15,843 nucleotides of DNA from Candidatus Omnitrophota bacterium (lineage in GTDB: Bacteria; Omnitrophota; Gorgyraeia; Zapsychrales; Zapsychraceae): the NCBI GenBank assembly GCA_020430005.1, contig JAGQKQ010000016.1, positions 1 to 15,843 of the forward strand. The letters run 5' to 3'. Both the position numbers and the translations under genes were made by a program. Under the pieces are notes generated by a model that saw only the letters and a list, made by a program, of their open reading frames with translations, did not search any database and was not told the origin of the DNA. Position 1 is the stretch's first letter. The number at the start of each line of letters is the position of its first letter. Positions 1 through 7,891 of this stretch are shown in pieces.

Positions 1-1056
1 TATTGTCCGCCGACGCCCGTTCACTTTTTTGATGAAAACGGATTAACATGGCCATATGTGAACGGTATTACATTAACATTTAATGAATATCATAAAAGAG
101 AATATGTCATAGATAAAACACAAAAATATCCTGTTCAGTTTTTTGTTCAAGGAGATAAATATCATTTTCCGGATTTTTTGGATGTCTTAAAGCGTAAGCC
201 GAAAGAAAAGAAAGTTAATGTTGATGGAAAAGTAGTAGTAGAAACTATGCCGCTTTCTTCGTCTCAGGAGGAATTCAACCATTCAATAGACAAGCTTAAG
301 AAGTCTTTTTCCATAGACATTCGTCTGTTTGGTGTGGAGGAGGAAGGAAGAATTTTTCTTTTTGGGGCGGATTCCAGAGGGAGGGATATTTTTTCTCGCC
401 TGCTTTATGGAGGATGGATTTCTCTTTCTATTGGTTTAATAGGTGTAGTGATTTCGTTTTCACTGGGGTTAATTGTCGGGGGATTGTCAGGATATTATGG
501 CGGCTGGGTGGATAATCTTTTAATGCGAATCTGTGAGATGTTTATGATGATTCCGGGATTCTACTTACTACTGGCTTTGCGTTCGGCCGTTCCGGATGAT
601 TTTAATTCCGTACAGATTTATTTTACAATCATTATTATTCTGTCCTTTATTGGCTGGGCGGGACTGGCGCGTATTATCCGCGGGATGTGCTTGTCTCTGC
701 GGGAGCGTGATTATGTTTTGGCCGCCAAGAGCTTTGGATTGTCCGATTTTAGTATTATTATCAAGCATGTTTTACCACATACCTTATCGTATTCGATTTT
801 TGCCGTGATGTTATCTATTCCGGGATATATTTTAGGAGAGTCTGCGTTGAGTTTAATCGGGTTGGGAATTCAGGATCCTTTTGCCAGTTGGGGAAACATG
901 CTGGCGGATGCAATGAGCACGGTACGTATTAAATTTGCTCCGTGGATTCTGTGGCCGGCGGCGTTTATTTTTGTCACAGTTGTTTGTTTTAATGTGATCG
1001 GGGACGCGTTGAGGGATTGTTTGGATCCGATGTTAAAATCAGAGAGGTCTTCTTAA
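1..1056 (+). CDS. oppC: Peptide ABC transporter permease, OppC/DppC type (5' end missing)
   Basis: This is the second membrane subunit of a dipeptide/oligopeptide importer in the inner membrane. The frame is open from the first base of the window, so the gene begins upstream; 351 codons plus a TAA stop are visible. The first ~100 visible residues are hydrophilic (motif PPTPVHFFDE). In long OppC-type permeases this is the external segment between TM1 and TM2, so the missing part is probably the cytoplasmic N-terminus and TM1. Next come FGADSRGRDIFSR, a hallmark of this permease family, and several hydrophobic spans. The cytoplasmic EAA coupling loop is clear (DYVLAAKSFGLSDF, starting near base 709, followed by IIKHVLP). 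The stop overlaps the next ATPase gene by one base, which supports an operon and translational coupling. The substrate cannot be read from the sequence; peptides are the family default. Confidence 0.9.
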   Translation, partial: YCPPTPVHFFDENGLTWPYVNGITLTFNEYHKREYVIDKTQKYPVQFFVQGDKYHFPDFLDVLKRKPKEKKVNVDGKVVVETMPLSSSQEEFNHSIDKLKKSFSIDIRLFGVEEEGRIFLFGADSRGRDIFSRLLYGGWISLSIGLIGVVISFSLGLIVGGLSGYYGGWVDNLLMRICEMFMMIPGFYLLLALRSAVPDDFNSVQIYFTIIIILSFIGWAGLARIIRGMCLSLRERDYVLAAKSFGLSDFSIIIKHVLPHTLSYSIFAVMLSIPGYILGESALSLIGLGIQDPFASWGNMLADAMSTVRIKFAPWILWPAAFIFVTVVCFNVIGDALRDCLDPMLKSERSS

Positions 1057-1835
1057 TGGCACTGATCCGTATACAAGATTTAACCGTTACTGTTCCGATG
1101 TCTGATCGTGAAAAGGTGCTGGTTGATAAAGTAAACTTAACGATTGAAGAAGAGCGGGTGACGGCGCTCGTTGGGGGATCGGGTAGTGGTAAAACCACAA
1201 CGGCGTTATCGATTCTCAGGCTTTTGCATCCGGCACTGATGATTAAGAATGGCATTATATTTTACAAAGATAACGACCTTGTACGGCTTCCCGAACATTC
1301 CTTGCAGAAAATCCGTGGAAAAGATATCGGCTTTGTTTTTCAGGATCCATTGAATGCGTTTAATCCGGTTTTTTCTGTTGGTTATCAAATTGAAGAGGTG
1401 TTGCGTTTCCATACAAATTTGAACAAGACACAACGTGAGCATCGGGTTTTAGAGTTGCTGGATTTAGTCGGCATGCCGGACCCGAAACAAAACGCGCGTA
1501 ATTTTCCACATCAATTAAGCGGAGGAATGCGTCAGAGGGCCATGATTGCTCAGGCAATTGCCTGCGATCCGAAGTTGATCATTGCGGATGAACCGACGAG
1601 CAGTCTGGATGTTACGTTGCAGGCACGCATTATCGAATTGTTTCAGCGTTTGAAAAAGCAGATTCGCGTTTCGATTTTATTGATTACCCATGATCTGGGC
1701 GTTGTCGCGCATTTAGCCGATGATGTGGCGGTTATGACGGGCGGTCGACTGGTAGAGTCCGGCAGTGTTAGTGATGTTTTGGAAAGGCCAAAACATGATT
1801 ATACAAAAGAATTAATGCAGGCCCTGGAGTTTTAA
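1056..1835 (+). CDS. oppD: Peptide ABC transporter ATP-binding protein, OppD/DppD type
   Basis: This is a cytoplasmic ATPase that powers the peptide importer, probably pairing with the OppF-like subunit next door. I place the start at the ATG at 1056, which overlaps the upstream TAA stop (TAATG) and follows an AGAGAGG ribosome site. This gives 259 residues. Motifs in order: Walker A GGSGSGKT (40-47), Q-loop Q96 in FVFQDP, signature LSGGMRQR (154-161), Walker B with D178-E179, D-loop SLD (183-185) and switch H212. All catalytic residues are present. The protein ends soon after the region HDYTKELMQAL, so it lacks most of the C-terminal oligopeptide-transporter extension that makes typical OppD/DppD proteins about 320-330 residues. 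It is therefore a short member of the family. The alternative, an ATPase for another substrate such as nickel, is less likely given the OppC-type permease. Confidence 0.9.
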   Translation: MALIRIQDLTVTVPMSDREKVLVDKVNLTIEEERVTALVGGSGSGKTTTALSILRLLHPALMIKNGIIFYKDNDLVRLPEHSLQKIRGKDIGFVFQDPLNAFNPVFSVGYQIEEVLRFHTNLNKTQREHRVLELLDLVGMPDPKQNARNFPHQLSGGMRQRAMIAQAIACDPKLIIADEPTSSLDVTLQARIIELFQRLKKQIRVSILLITHDLGVVAHLADDVAVMTGGRLVESGSVSDVLERPKHDYTKELMQALEF

Positions 1836-2692
1836 TGTTACTGGAATTAAAAGATCTTACAAAATACTTTCCTGTCAAACAAGGCTTCTTAGGGAAAACC
1901 GAAGCCTTTGTTCACGCTGTTAATCAGGTGAGTCTGAAAATTGAAAAGGGACAAAGCCTTGCCCTGGTTGGTGAATCGGGGTGTGGAAAAACCACATTGA
2001 GCCGGGTGATCTTGAAACTTATTAAACCGACGGCAGGACAGATCATTTTCGATGGAGAGAATATTACCGATTATTCGAACAGGGATATGCGAAAAATCCG
2101 GCATAATATGCAGTTTGTATTTCAAGATCCTTACAGCAGTCTTGACCCGCGCTACACCATCCGAAAAATTTTAAAAGAGGCGATGTGTTTACAACCGACA
2201 AAGTCCGGTCTTCATGAATTAATGGTAGAGGCTGTTCAGGCGGTGGGGCTCAAAGAGGAGGTATTGTATCGTTATCCGCATGAATTCAGCGGGGGAGAGC
2301 GCCAGCGGATTGCGATTGCCCGCGCATTAATTCTAAAACCCAAATTTATCATTCTCGATGAAGCTGTATCTTCTCTGGATGTCCTGATTCAAGAACAAAT
2401 CGTTCGGTTGTTAAATGATTTGAAAAAACAGTATGATCTCACCTACTTGTTCGTCACGCATAATTTAAAAATTGTAAAAAAAATTTGTCAGAATGTTGCC
2501 GTGATGTATAAGGGAAAAATTATCGAACTGGGAACAGTTGATCAGATTTTCCAAAATCCAATCCATCCTTACACTCAAGAACTTCTTAAAGCAGCAATAG
2601 AATATAAAACGCCTAGTCATAAAACAAACTTTCAAGTCAATCGTTCCAAAGGTCTGCAGGATCAGGGAGACGGTCATCTTGTTCTGGAATAG
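1835..2692 (+). CDS. oppF: Peptide ABC transporter ATP-binding protein, OppF/DppF type
   Basis: This is the second cytoplasmic ATPase of the peptide importer, 285 residues. The ATG overlaps the TAA of the oppD-like gene by one base (TAATG), so translation is probably coupled. Motifs: N-terminal KYFPVKQG typical of OppF/DppF, Walker A GESGCGKT (46-53), Q-loop Q97 in FVFQDPYSSLDPR, signature FSGGERQR (151-158), Walker B D175-E176 in the OppF-style LDEAVSSLD, and switch H209 (THNL where THDL is commoner). The C-terminus after HPYTQELL is a short polar tail without the cysteine-containing PFxxRC stretch seen in many family members. This is the last gene of the visible transporter operon; 112 bp separate it from the next gene, in which I find no convincing terminator. 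Confidence 0.9.
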   Translation: MLLELKDLTKYFPVKQGFLGKTEAFVHAVNQVSLKIEKGQSLALVGESGCGKTTLSRVILKLIKPTAGQIIFDGENITDYSNRDMRKIRHNMQFVFQDPYSSLDPRYTIRKILKEAMCLQPTKSGLHELMVEAVQAVGLKEEVLYRYPHEFSGGERQRIAIARALILKPKFIILDEAVSSLDVLIQEQIVRLLNDLKKQYDLTYLFVTHNLKIVKKICQNVAVMYKGKIIELGTVDQIFQNPIHPYTQELLKAAIEYKTPSHKTNFQVNRSKGLQDQGDGHLVLE

Positions 2693-2804
2693 AGCGCAAG
2701 GCGATTACCACTGAGTTTTTTGAAAGGAATGTTTCTTTTGGCCGGGATTTATGTTAAACAATAGATAAGGTCAACGGTCTATTTTAACTATTTGAGGATG
2801 TTTT

Positions 2805-5138
2805 ATGAGTCAGGAATTCTGGCAAAAGGTCAGCCGTATATTCGGGTTATTTCCTATCGCCGCATTGTTTGGGTTGTTGTTTTTTTCAGCCAGCCTGGAA
2901 GTTAAAGATCTCGACTTATGGCTTCATTTAGCGACCGGTAAATTTATTGTCCATAATGGGTTTGTTCCGACGTACGATTTTTTGTCGCATACAATTGCCG
3001 GCCATCCCTGGAATAATCACGAATGGCTGTTTCAGATTGTTGTTTACAAGATTTATAGTGTATGGGGAGCAGACGGGCTCATCGCGATGCAGATGGTTCT
3101 GGTCACGCTCACTATGATGTTATTATTGTTTATCGGCTATAGTCGTGACAGGCAATTTCTAACGGCGTTTATATTATTACTAACTTACCTTGTTTATCAA
3201 CACCGTTTTACTATCCGTCCGGATTTATTCAGTTTATTTTTCTTTTCCGCTTATATTTATGTTTTGGCCTTGCATATTGATAAAAAGTGGGCGGCCTTAT
3301 CGTTATTTTTTGTTCAGGTGTTATGGACCAATATGCATGGATTTTTCTTTTTCGGTCCATTGATTGTCTTTTTGGGGATTGTTTCGGAATGGATTAAACG
3401 CAATGTTCGTCTTCCTTATGAGTGGAATGAGTGTGGACGCCTGAATGACAGTGAATATCAGCGTTTGAAATTTGTGTTTATTGTTGTTGTGATGGGATGT
3501 CTGCTTAATCCTCAATTTCTCGAAGGAGCTTTATATCCGCTGACCGTCTTTTTTTCTCTCTCAGGAGAGAATCGCATCTTTTTTGATTACATTCAGGAAT
3601 TGCAAAAGCCCATTACATGGAATAATTTGTTTGACATCACACACTTCATCTATTTTAAGATTATGATTCTTGTTTCATTCGCCTCATTCATTTTTTGCCG
3701 TCGAAAGATTGATATTAGTGCTTTAATTCTATGGCTTATTTTTCTCATTTTTTCTTTAAAGGCCATGCGGAACATGCCGTTTTTTGCGTTTGCGGCGTAT
3801 TTGGTTTTTGTGACAAACCTTATGTATATTTCTTCCGAAGATGTCATTCCGATTCGTTTTTCCGACCCGAAATTTCTTCATCTAACATCAATTATCGGAA
3901 AGCTGATGTTGACACTATGGATTTTGGCCTATTTTCAGGATATTTCTGTTCGGGGCTATTATGACTTTGATAAACATGAGCGTAAGAGTGAATTTGGTGG
4001 TGTCAGCCAGCGGAATTTTCCGAACAAGGCGGTGGATTTTCTTGTCGACAATAATATTAAGGGAAATTTTTTCAATGATTTTAATTCCGGTGCGTATTTG
4101 ATCGGGCGGGCCTGGCCTAATATAAAAGTATTTATTGACGGGAGGACAGAGGTTTATGGCGGAGCCTTTTTTAGATTTTATCAGAAAATTTGGGATAAAG
4201 GGGATGGTGATGTGTTTGAGGAGGCCGTTGGCCGTTATAAAATAACCGGTGTTTTTCTAAATTCTATCCGCCAGCATATTCCCGAAGAACTTTTGCGTTA
4301 TTTATATGATCATAAAGATTGGAAAGTCGTTTACTTTGATTATGACGGTATGATTTTTCTCAAAGATATTCCCGAAAATCGGCCTATTATTGATCAGTAC
4401 GAAATTGATCTGAGTAAATGGGAGGCGCAGGAAGAAGATTTACTTCAAATCGGATCGACTAAAGTTGATCCGTTTCGCAATTATTATCGGGCATTCACAC
4501 TGGATTCTCTAAATTTGTATGGCCCAGCTATGGCTGAGGCGCAGGCCGCAATAAAACTGTCTCCGAATTCAGCCGATGTTTATAAATTGATCGGACAAAT
4601 TCATGGCAAACAAAAACATTTTCGTGATGCATTCGAATATTTTCGTGCGGCCGCGGTCATAGACACTAATGATCAGGAAGGGCGTTATAATTTGGCACGG
4701 GCTTATCTGGACATGGAAGAGTATGATGGCGCTGTCAAGCAGTATGAGATTATCCGGGATCGATGGCCGTCTGATCCACGATCCTGGTTTGTATTGGCTA
4801 AGGCCTACGCGAAAAATAAACAATATATTAAGGCCTATGATACGCTTGTTCAGGCGCTTCATATGAAGCCGGGCAATATTGGAGACGCTGTACAGATTGG
4901 AGATGTTGTTTTTGAAGATCAGCAATACAAGGAAGCGATATTTCTTTATTCCTTATTGCTCAAAATTAATCCTAATCTTTGGGAAATTCATCAGAAGATC
5001 GGTGAGGCCCATGAGGCCTTGGGTGATATTCCGGCGGCAAAAAATGCTTTCAGGGTGGCTTTGTCTATAAATCCGGAAAATGAGAATTTGCAGCAAACTC
5101 TGACGAGGTTGGAGCATATTTCAAGAGGGGGGCAGTAG
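2805..5138 (+). CDS. Polytopic membrane protein, GT-C glycosyltransferase-like, with C-terminal TPR repeats
   Basis: A 777-residue protein in three parts. Residues ~12-380 are membrane-embedded with roughly ten hydrophobic spans. They carry the pattern DLDLWLHLATGKFI (35-48), PWNNHEWLFQ (68-77), RPDLFSL (138-144), a WTNMHGFFFFG segment and RNMPFFAF. The early acidic D35/D37 before a W-x-H motif resembles the first external loop of GT-C-fold, lipid-linked-sugar glycosyltransferases. Residues ~400-540 form a soluble region with NFPNKAVDFL and VFIDGRTEVYG (442-452). Residues ~560-770 are five or six TPR-like units ending in patterns such as INPN and INPENE, a protein-protein interaction module. 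Start: ATG at 2805 with GAGGA at 2794-2798. I infer an envelope polysaccharide, O-antigen or glycoprotein role. The exact reaction is not determinable and catalytic activity is unproven. It appears to be monocistronic, lying between the transporter genes and a promoter. Confidence 0.7.
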   Translation: MSQEFWQKVSRIFGLFPIAALFGLLFFSASLEVKDLDLWLHLATGKFIVHNGFVPTYDFLSHTIAGHPWNNHEWLFQIVVYKIYSVWGADGLIAMQMVLVTLTMMLLLFIGYSRDRQFLTAFILLLTYLVYQHRFTIRPDLFSLFFFSAYIYVLALHIDKKWAALSLFFVQVLWTNMHGFFFFGPLIVFLGIVSEWIKRNVRLPYEWNECGRLNDSEYQRLKFVFIVVVMGCLLNPQFLEGALYPLTVFFSLSGENRIFFDYIQELQKPITWNNLFDITHFIYFKIMILVSFASFIFCRRKIDISALILWLIFLIFSLKAMRNMPFFAFAAYLVFVTNLMYISSEDVIPIRFSDPKFLHLTSIIGKLMLTLWILAYFQDISVRGYYDFDKHERKSEFGGVSQRNFPNKAVDFLVDNNIKGNFFNDFNSGAYLIGRAWPNIKVFIDGRTEVYGGAFFRFYQKIWDKGDGDVFEEAVGRYKITGVFLNSIRQHIPEELLRYLYDHKDWKVVYFDYDGMIFLKDIPENRPIIDQYEIDLSKWEAQEEDLLQIGSTKVDPFRNYYRAFTLDSLNLYGPAMAEAQAAIKLSPNSADVYKLIGQIHGKQKHFRDAFEYFRAAAVIDTNDQEGRYNLARAYLDMEEYDGAVKQYEIIRDRWPSDPRSWFVLAKAYAKNKQYIKAYDTLVQALHMKPGNIGDAVQIGDVVFEDQQYKEAIFLYSLLLKINPNLWEIHQKIGEAHEALGDIPAAKNAFRVALSINPENENLQQTLTRLEHISRGGQ

Positions 5139-5172
5139 CCAAAAGACATTAAGGATAAGCTGGTATCTCTTC

Positions 5173-5201
5173 TTGAAAAAATATAAAGGGGCAAGTATAA
5201 T
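5173..5201 (+). promoter_or_regulatory. Sigma-70-type promoter for glgC-fabV
   Basis: A -35 TTGAAA (5173-5178) is separated by exactly 17 bp from a perfect -10 TATAAT (5196-5201). Transcription would start near 5208, leaving a leader of about 64 nt before the glgC start. The 12-bp gap after glgC implies that the same transcript carries fabV. This is prediction from consensus and spacing only. Confidence 0.75.
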
Positions 5202-5271
5202 ACACGACAATAATCAGGAAACAGCGATAGGAATAACTTATATTCAAATTATAGATAGTTAGGGCGGTATT

Positions 5272-6486
5272 ATGAGAGGTATTTTAACATTTGTATTAGC
5301 CGGTGGACGGGGAGAGCGGCTGGATCCTTTAACCCGGGATCGCACAAAGCCGGCCGTTCCTTTCGGAGGAATTTTCCGGATCATTGACTTTACGATGAGT
5401 AATTGTGTTAACTCCGGCCTGAGGCGAATTTATATTCTCACACAATATAAATCGTTTTCTCTGCAGAAGCATTTACTGGCTGGATGGGATATTGTATCAA
5501 CCCAACTGGGGGAATTTGTGGATGTTATTCCCGCCCAGCAGCGAATCGGGGATGAATGGTATAAGGGAACCGCGGACGCGATTTACCAAAATTCGTATGC
5601 GATTGAAGACATCAATCCACAATTGATATTAATTCTGGCCGGTGATCATATCTATAAAATGAATTATCAGCGGATGATTGATTTTCATAAAGAAAAAAAT
5701 GCGGATGTGACGGTGGCCTGTGTGCCGATGCCTAAAGAAACCTCCAGCCAGTTCGGCGTAGTCGAGGTTGATGACAATGATAATGTCCTCGGTTTTCAGG
5801 AAAAGCCGCGGGAGCCGAAAACTATTCCCGCGAATCCGAGTATGATATCAGCATCCATGGGAATTTATTTATTTAAAAAAGATGTGCTGTTGGACGAATT
5901 AGAAAAAGATGCTAAAGATCCGCAGTCGGATCGTGATTTCGGGAAAAATGTGATTCCGCGGATGCTGAAAGATGGGCGAAAAGTGATTGTCCATAACTTC
6001 ACCAGTCGGGAAGGAAAGCCGCAGTACTGGCGTGATATCGGAACGCGGGATGCGTATTATCAGGCGAATATGGATCTTGTTAAACCGAATCCGGAATTTA
6101 ATCTGTTCGACAAGAATTGGCCTGTCAGAACATACCATAAACAATATCCCCCGGTTAAAGTGAGCAGTGCCGAGGGAAATACCGGTTCTATTGTAGATTC
6201 TTTGATTGGCGGTGGATGTGTTATTGAAGGGGCGACGGTTACGAAATCGGTGTTATCGTCGAATGTGATTGTCGGAAAAAATGCGGAGGTTAAAAACTCG
6301 GTTATTATGGAAAGTGTCGTTATTGGAGAAAACGCTAAAATTCAAAACGCGATTATTGACAAGGAAGTCATTGTTCCGCCGAATACAACAATTGGATATA
6401 ATTTAGAGGAGGACCGGGAAAAGTTTGTCTTAACAACATCCGGTATTGCGATGGTTGCCAAAAAGGCATCCGTGGTGAAAGATTAG
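5272..6486 (+). CDS. glgC: Glucose-1-phosphate adenylyltransferase (ADP-glucose pyrophosphorylase)
   Basis: This cytoplasmic enzyme makes ADP-glucose from glucose-1-phosphate and ATP, the committed step of bacterial glycogen synthesis. It has 404 residues, slightly shorter than the ~430-residue E. coli enzyme. Visible motifs: nucleotide-binding LAGGRGERLDPLT (9-21) followed by KPAVPFGG (26-33), IDFTMSNCVNSG (38-49), LTQYKSFSLQKHL (56-68), YKGTADAIYQN (97-107), LAGDHIYKM with the catalytic-type D125, FQEKP with K178 as the likely glucose-1-phosphate ligand, SASMGIYLF (193-201) and YWRDIGT (252-258). Residues ~300-375 form hexapeptide repeats of a left-handed beta-helix. Many residues in the classic regions are GlgC-like rather than RmlA- or GalU-like. 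The N-terminus is short, so allosteric control cannot be inferred. The ATG at 5272 follows AGGGCGG (5261-5267). No glgA or glgB is adjacent. Confidence 0.93.
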   Translation: MRGILTFVLAGGRGERLDPLTRDRTKPAVPFGGIFRIIDFTMSNCVNSGLRRIYILTQYKSFSLQKHLLAGWDIVSTQLGEFVDVIPAQQRIGDEWYKGTADAIYQNSYAIEDINPQLILILAGDHIYKMNYQRMIDFHKEKNADVTVACVPMPKETSSQFGVVEVDDNDNVLGFQEKPREPKTIPANPSMISASMGIYLFKKDVLLDELEKDAKDPQSDRDFGKNVIPRMLKDGRKVIVHNFTSREGKPQYWRDIGTRDAYYQANMDLVKPNPEFNLFDKNWPVRTYHKQYPPVKVSSAEGNTGSIVDSLIGGGCVIEGATVTKSVLSSNVIVGKNAEVKNSVIMESVVIGENAKIQNAIIDKEVIVPPNTTIGYNLEEDREKFVLTTSGIAMVAKKASVVKD

Positions 6487-6498
6487 AAAGAGGATATT

Positions 6499-7695
6499 AT
6501 GATTGTTCAGCCAAAAATTCGTGGGTTCATTTGTACAACCGCTCATCCCGATGGATGCGCCCAGCATGTTCAGGAACAGATTGATTATGTTAGAAAACAG
6601 GGTGTGTTCGATAATGGTCCGAAGAAAGTTTTGGTGATCGGTTCCTCCACGGGATTTGGTTTAGCTTCGCGGATTGTGGCAGCCTTTGGTTGCGGCGCGG
6701 CAACGATCGGCGTGTTTTTTGAAAAGGAAGCGGATGAGCGACGTACAGCGACGGCTGGATGGTACAACTCGGTCGGTTTCGAACAAAAGGCTTCCAATGA
6801 AGGGTTATATGCTAAAAGTTTCAACGGAGATGGTTTCTCCGATGAAATGCGCGCGAAGGTGGTTGAAACTATTAAGAACGATTGGGGAACAGTGGATATG
6901 GTTATCTATAGTATGGCCGCTCCCCGACGACAACATCCCCGGACAGGCAAGATTTCCAAATCAGTTTTAAAACCTTTAGGTCAGGAATATACCAACAAGT
7001 CGATTGATTTAAGTACACAAGAGTTAGAAACGGTGACCTTGGCTCCGGCCTCAAATGAAGAAATTGAACAGACTGTTGATGTTATGGGGGGAGAGGATTG
7101 GGAATTCTGGATCGATGCGTTGGATAAAGAAGGACTGCTTAGTGATGGGGTTGTTACCCTGGCGTATTCTTATATCGGACCCAAGTTGACTAAGGCTGTT
7201 TATCGTAACGGAACAATCGGTCAGGCTAAAGATCATTTGGAAGCTACCGCAAAAAAACTTGATGCGCGTTTACAAAAGTCTCATCAAGGGCACGCGGTGA
7301 TTTCGGTGAATAAGGCTTTGGTTACACAGTCCAGTTCTGCTATTCCATTTATTCCGTTGTACTTTGTTCTGCTTAAAAAGGTGATGAAGGAAAAAGGGCT
7401 GGAAGAAGATTGTATCGCACAAATTTACCGTTTGTTTAAAACACGTTTATTGGCCGGTGGGGAATTTCCTGTTGATGAGGCTGGAATGATCCGGATGGAT
7501 GACTTGGAAATGCGTGAGGATGTGCAAAGTGTTGTGGATGAGGCTTGGGAAAAGCTGACTCCTCAAAATCTCCATGAGCTGACAGATCTTAAAGGCTATC
7601 AGGAAGATTTTCTGCGTCTGTTCGGTTTTGGTTTGAAGGGTGTCAATTACGATGCCGATGTGGAGCACATCCGGCCGCTGCCTTCGGGAGCCTAA
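6499..7695 (+). CDS. fabV: Trans-2-enoyl-ACP/enoyl-CoA reductase, FabV/TER family
   Basis: This is an NAD(P)H-dependent reductase that saturates the trans-2 double bond of enoyl-ACP, the last step of each fatty acid elongation cycle, or of enoyl-CoA. It has 398 residues, the usual family size. Motifs: N-terminal IRGFICTTAHPDGC (7-20), cofactor-binding GSSTGFGLASR (48-58), and the FabV active site Y-x8-K, here Y235 and K244, with Y225 also conserved upstream. E75, after the second Rossmann strand (GVFFE), occupies the place that in relatives contacts the adenosine ribose and favours NADH; I infer NADH preference. Start ATG 6499 with AAGAGGA just upstream; it lies 12 bp after glgC and probably shares its transcript. 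FabV enzymes are unrelated in motif to FabI (Y-x6-K) and are generally insensitive to triclosan. Whether this one serves ACP or CoA substrates cannot be decided here. Confidence 0.95.
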   Translation: MIVQPKIRGFICTTAHPDGCAQHVQEQIDYVRKQGVFDNGPKKVLVIGSSTGFGLASRIVAAFGCGAATIGVFFEKEADERRTATAGWYNSVGFEQKASNEGLYAKSFNGDGFSDEMRAKVVETIKNDWGTVDMVIYSMAAPRRQHPRTGKISKSVLKPLGQEYTNKSIDLSTQELETVTLAPASNEEIEQTVDVMGGEDWEFWIDALDKEGLLSDGVVTLAYSYIGPKLTKAVYRNGTIGQAKDHLEATAKKLDARLQKSHQGHAVISVNKALVTQSSSAIPFIPLYFVLLKKVMKEKGLEEDCIAQIYRLFKTRLLAGGEFPVDEAGMIRMDDLEMREDVQSVVDEAWEKLTPQNLHELTDLKGYQEDFLRLFGFGLKGVNYDADVEHIRPLPSGA

Positions 7696-7805
7696 AGACT
7701 ACGGATAGCCAACAGGCTTCTTAAATTGCTGTAAGTTCATCAATACCTATAGAATAAGACAACCGTGTCCCTTCGCAACGTTTCGGAAAATAATAACTTA
7801 TTTAG

Positions 7806-7833
7806 TTGAAGATTCCTTAATAATCTATATATT
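7806..7833 (+). promoter_or_regulatory. Probable promoter for smc
   Basis: The 196-bp gap between fabV and smc contains TTGAAG (7806-7811), a 16-bp spacer and TATATT (7828-7833), in an AT-rich stretch. The predicted start near 7840 would give a leader of about 50 nt to the smc ATG. The spacer is one base short and the -10 is imperfect, so this is weaker than the glgC promoter. I see no strong fabV terminator upstream of it, so read-through is also possible. Confidence 0.45.
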
Positions 7834-7891
7834 AATAAGAAGAGTGTTTTTTTAGAGAAAATCAGCGGATTCTACTACGGAAGGACGATCT

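Noticed and set aside
58..60. GTG at 58 as the start of the oppC-like gene
   Set aside because: The frame is open and clearly coding from base 1 (PPTPVHFFDE pattern), and TM1 of the family is missing, so the true start is upstream of the window.
1017..1055. TTG at 1017 as the oppD-like start
   Set aside because: It would add 13 residues overlapping oppC; the ATG at 1056 has a ribosome site, a TAATG overlap and the expected family N-terminus.
2720..2804. TTGAAA and TTGGCC boxes upstream of the TPR membrane protein as promoters
   Set aside because: No acceptable -10 box occurs at 16-18 bp; read-through from the transporter operon or an unrecognised promoter remains possible.
4569..4925. 118-codon open frame on the minus strand within the TPR region
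   Set aside because: It is a shadow of the well-supported plus-strand TPR repeats, with no ribosome site or family pattern.
7707..7718. AGCC-AACA-GGCT hairpin after fabV as a terminator
   Set aside because: It has a 4-bp stem and no adjacent T tract; this size occurs by chance.
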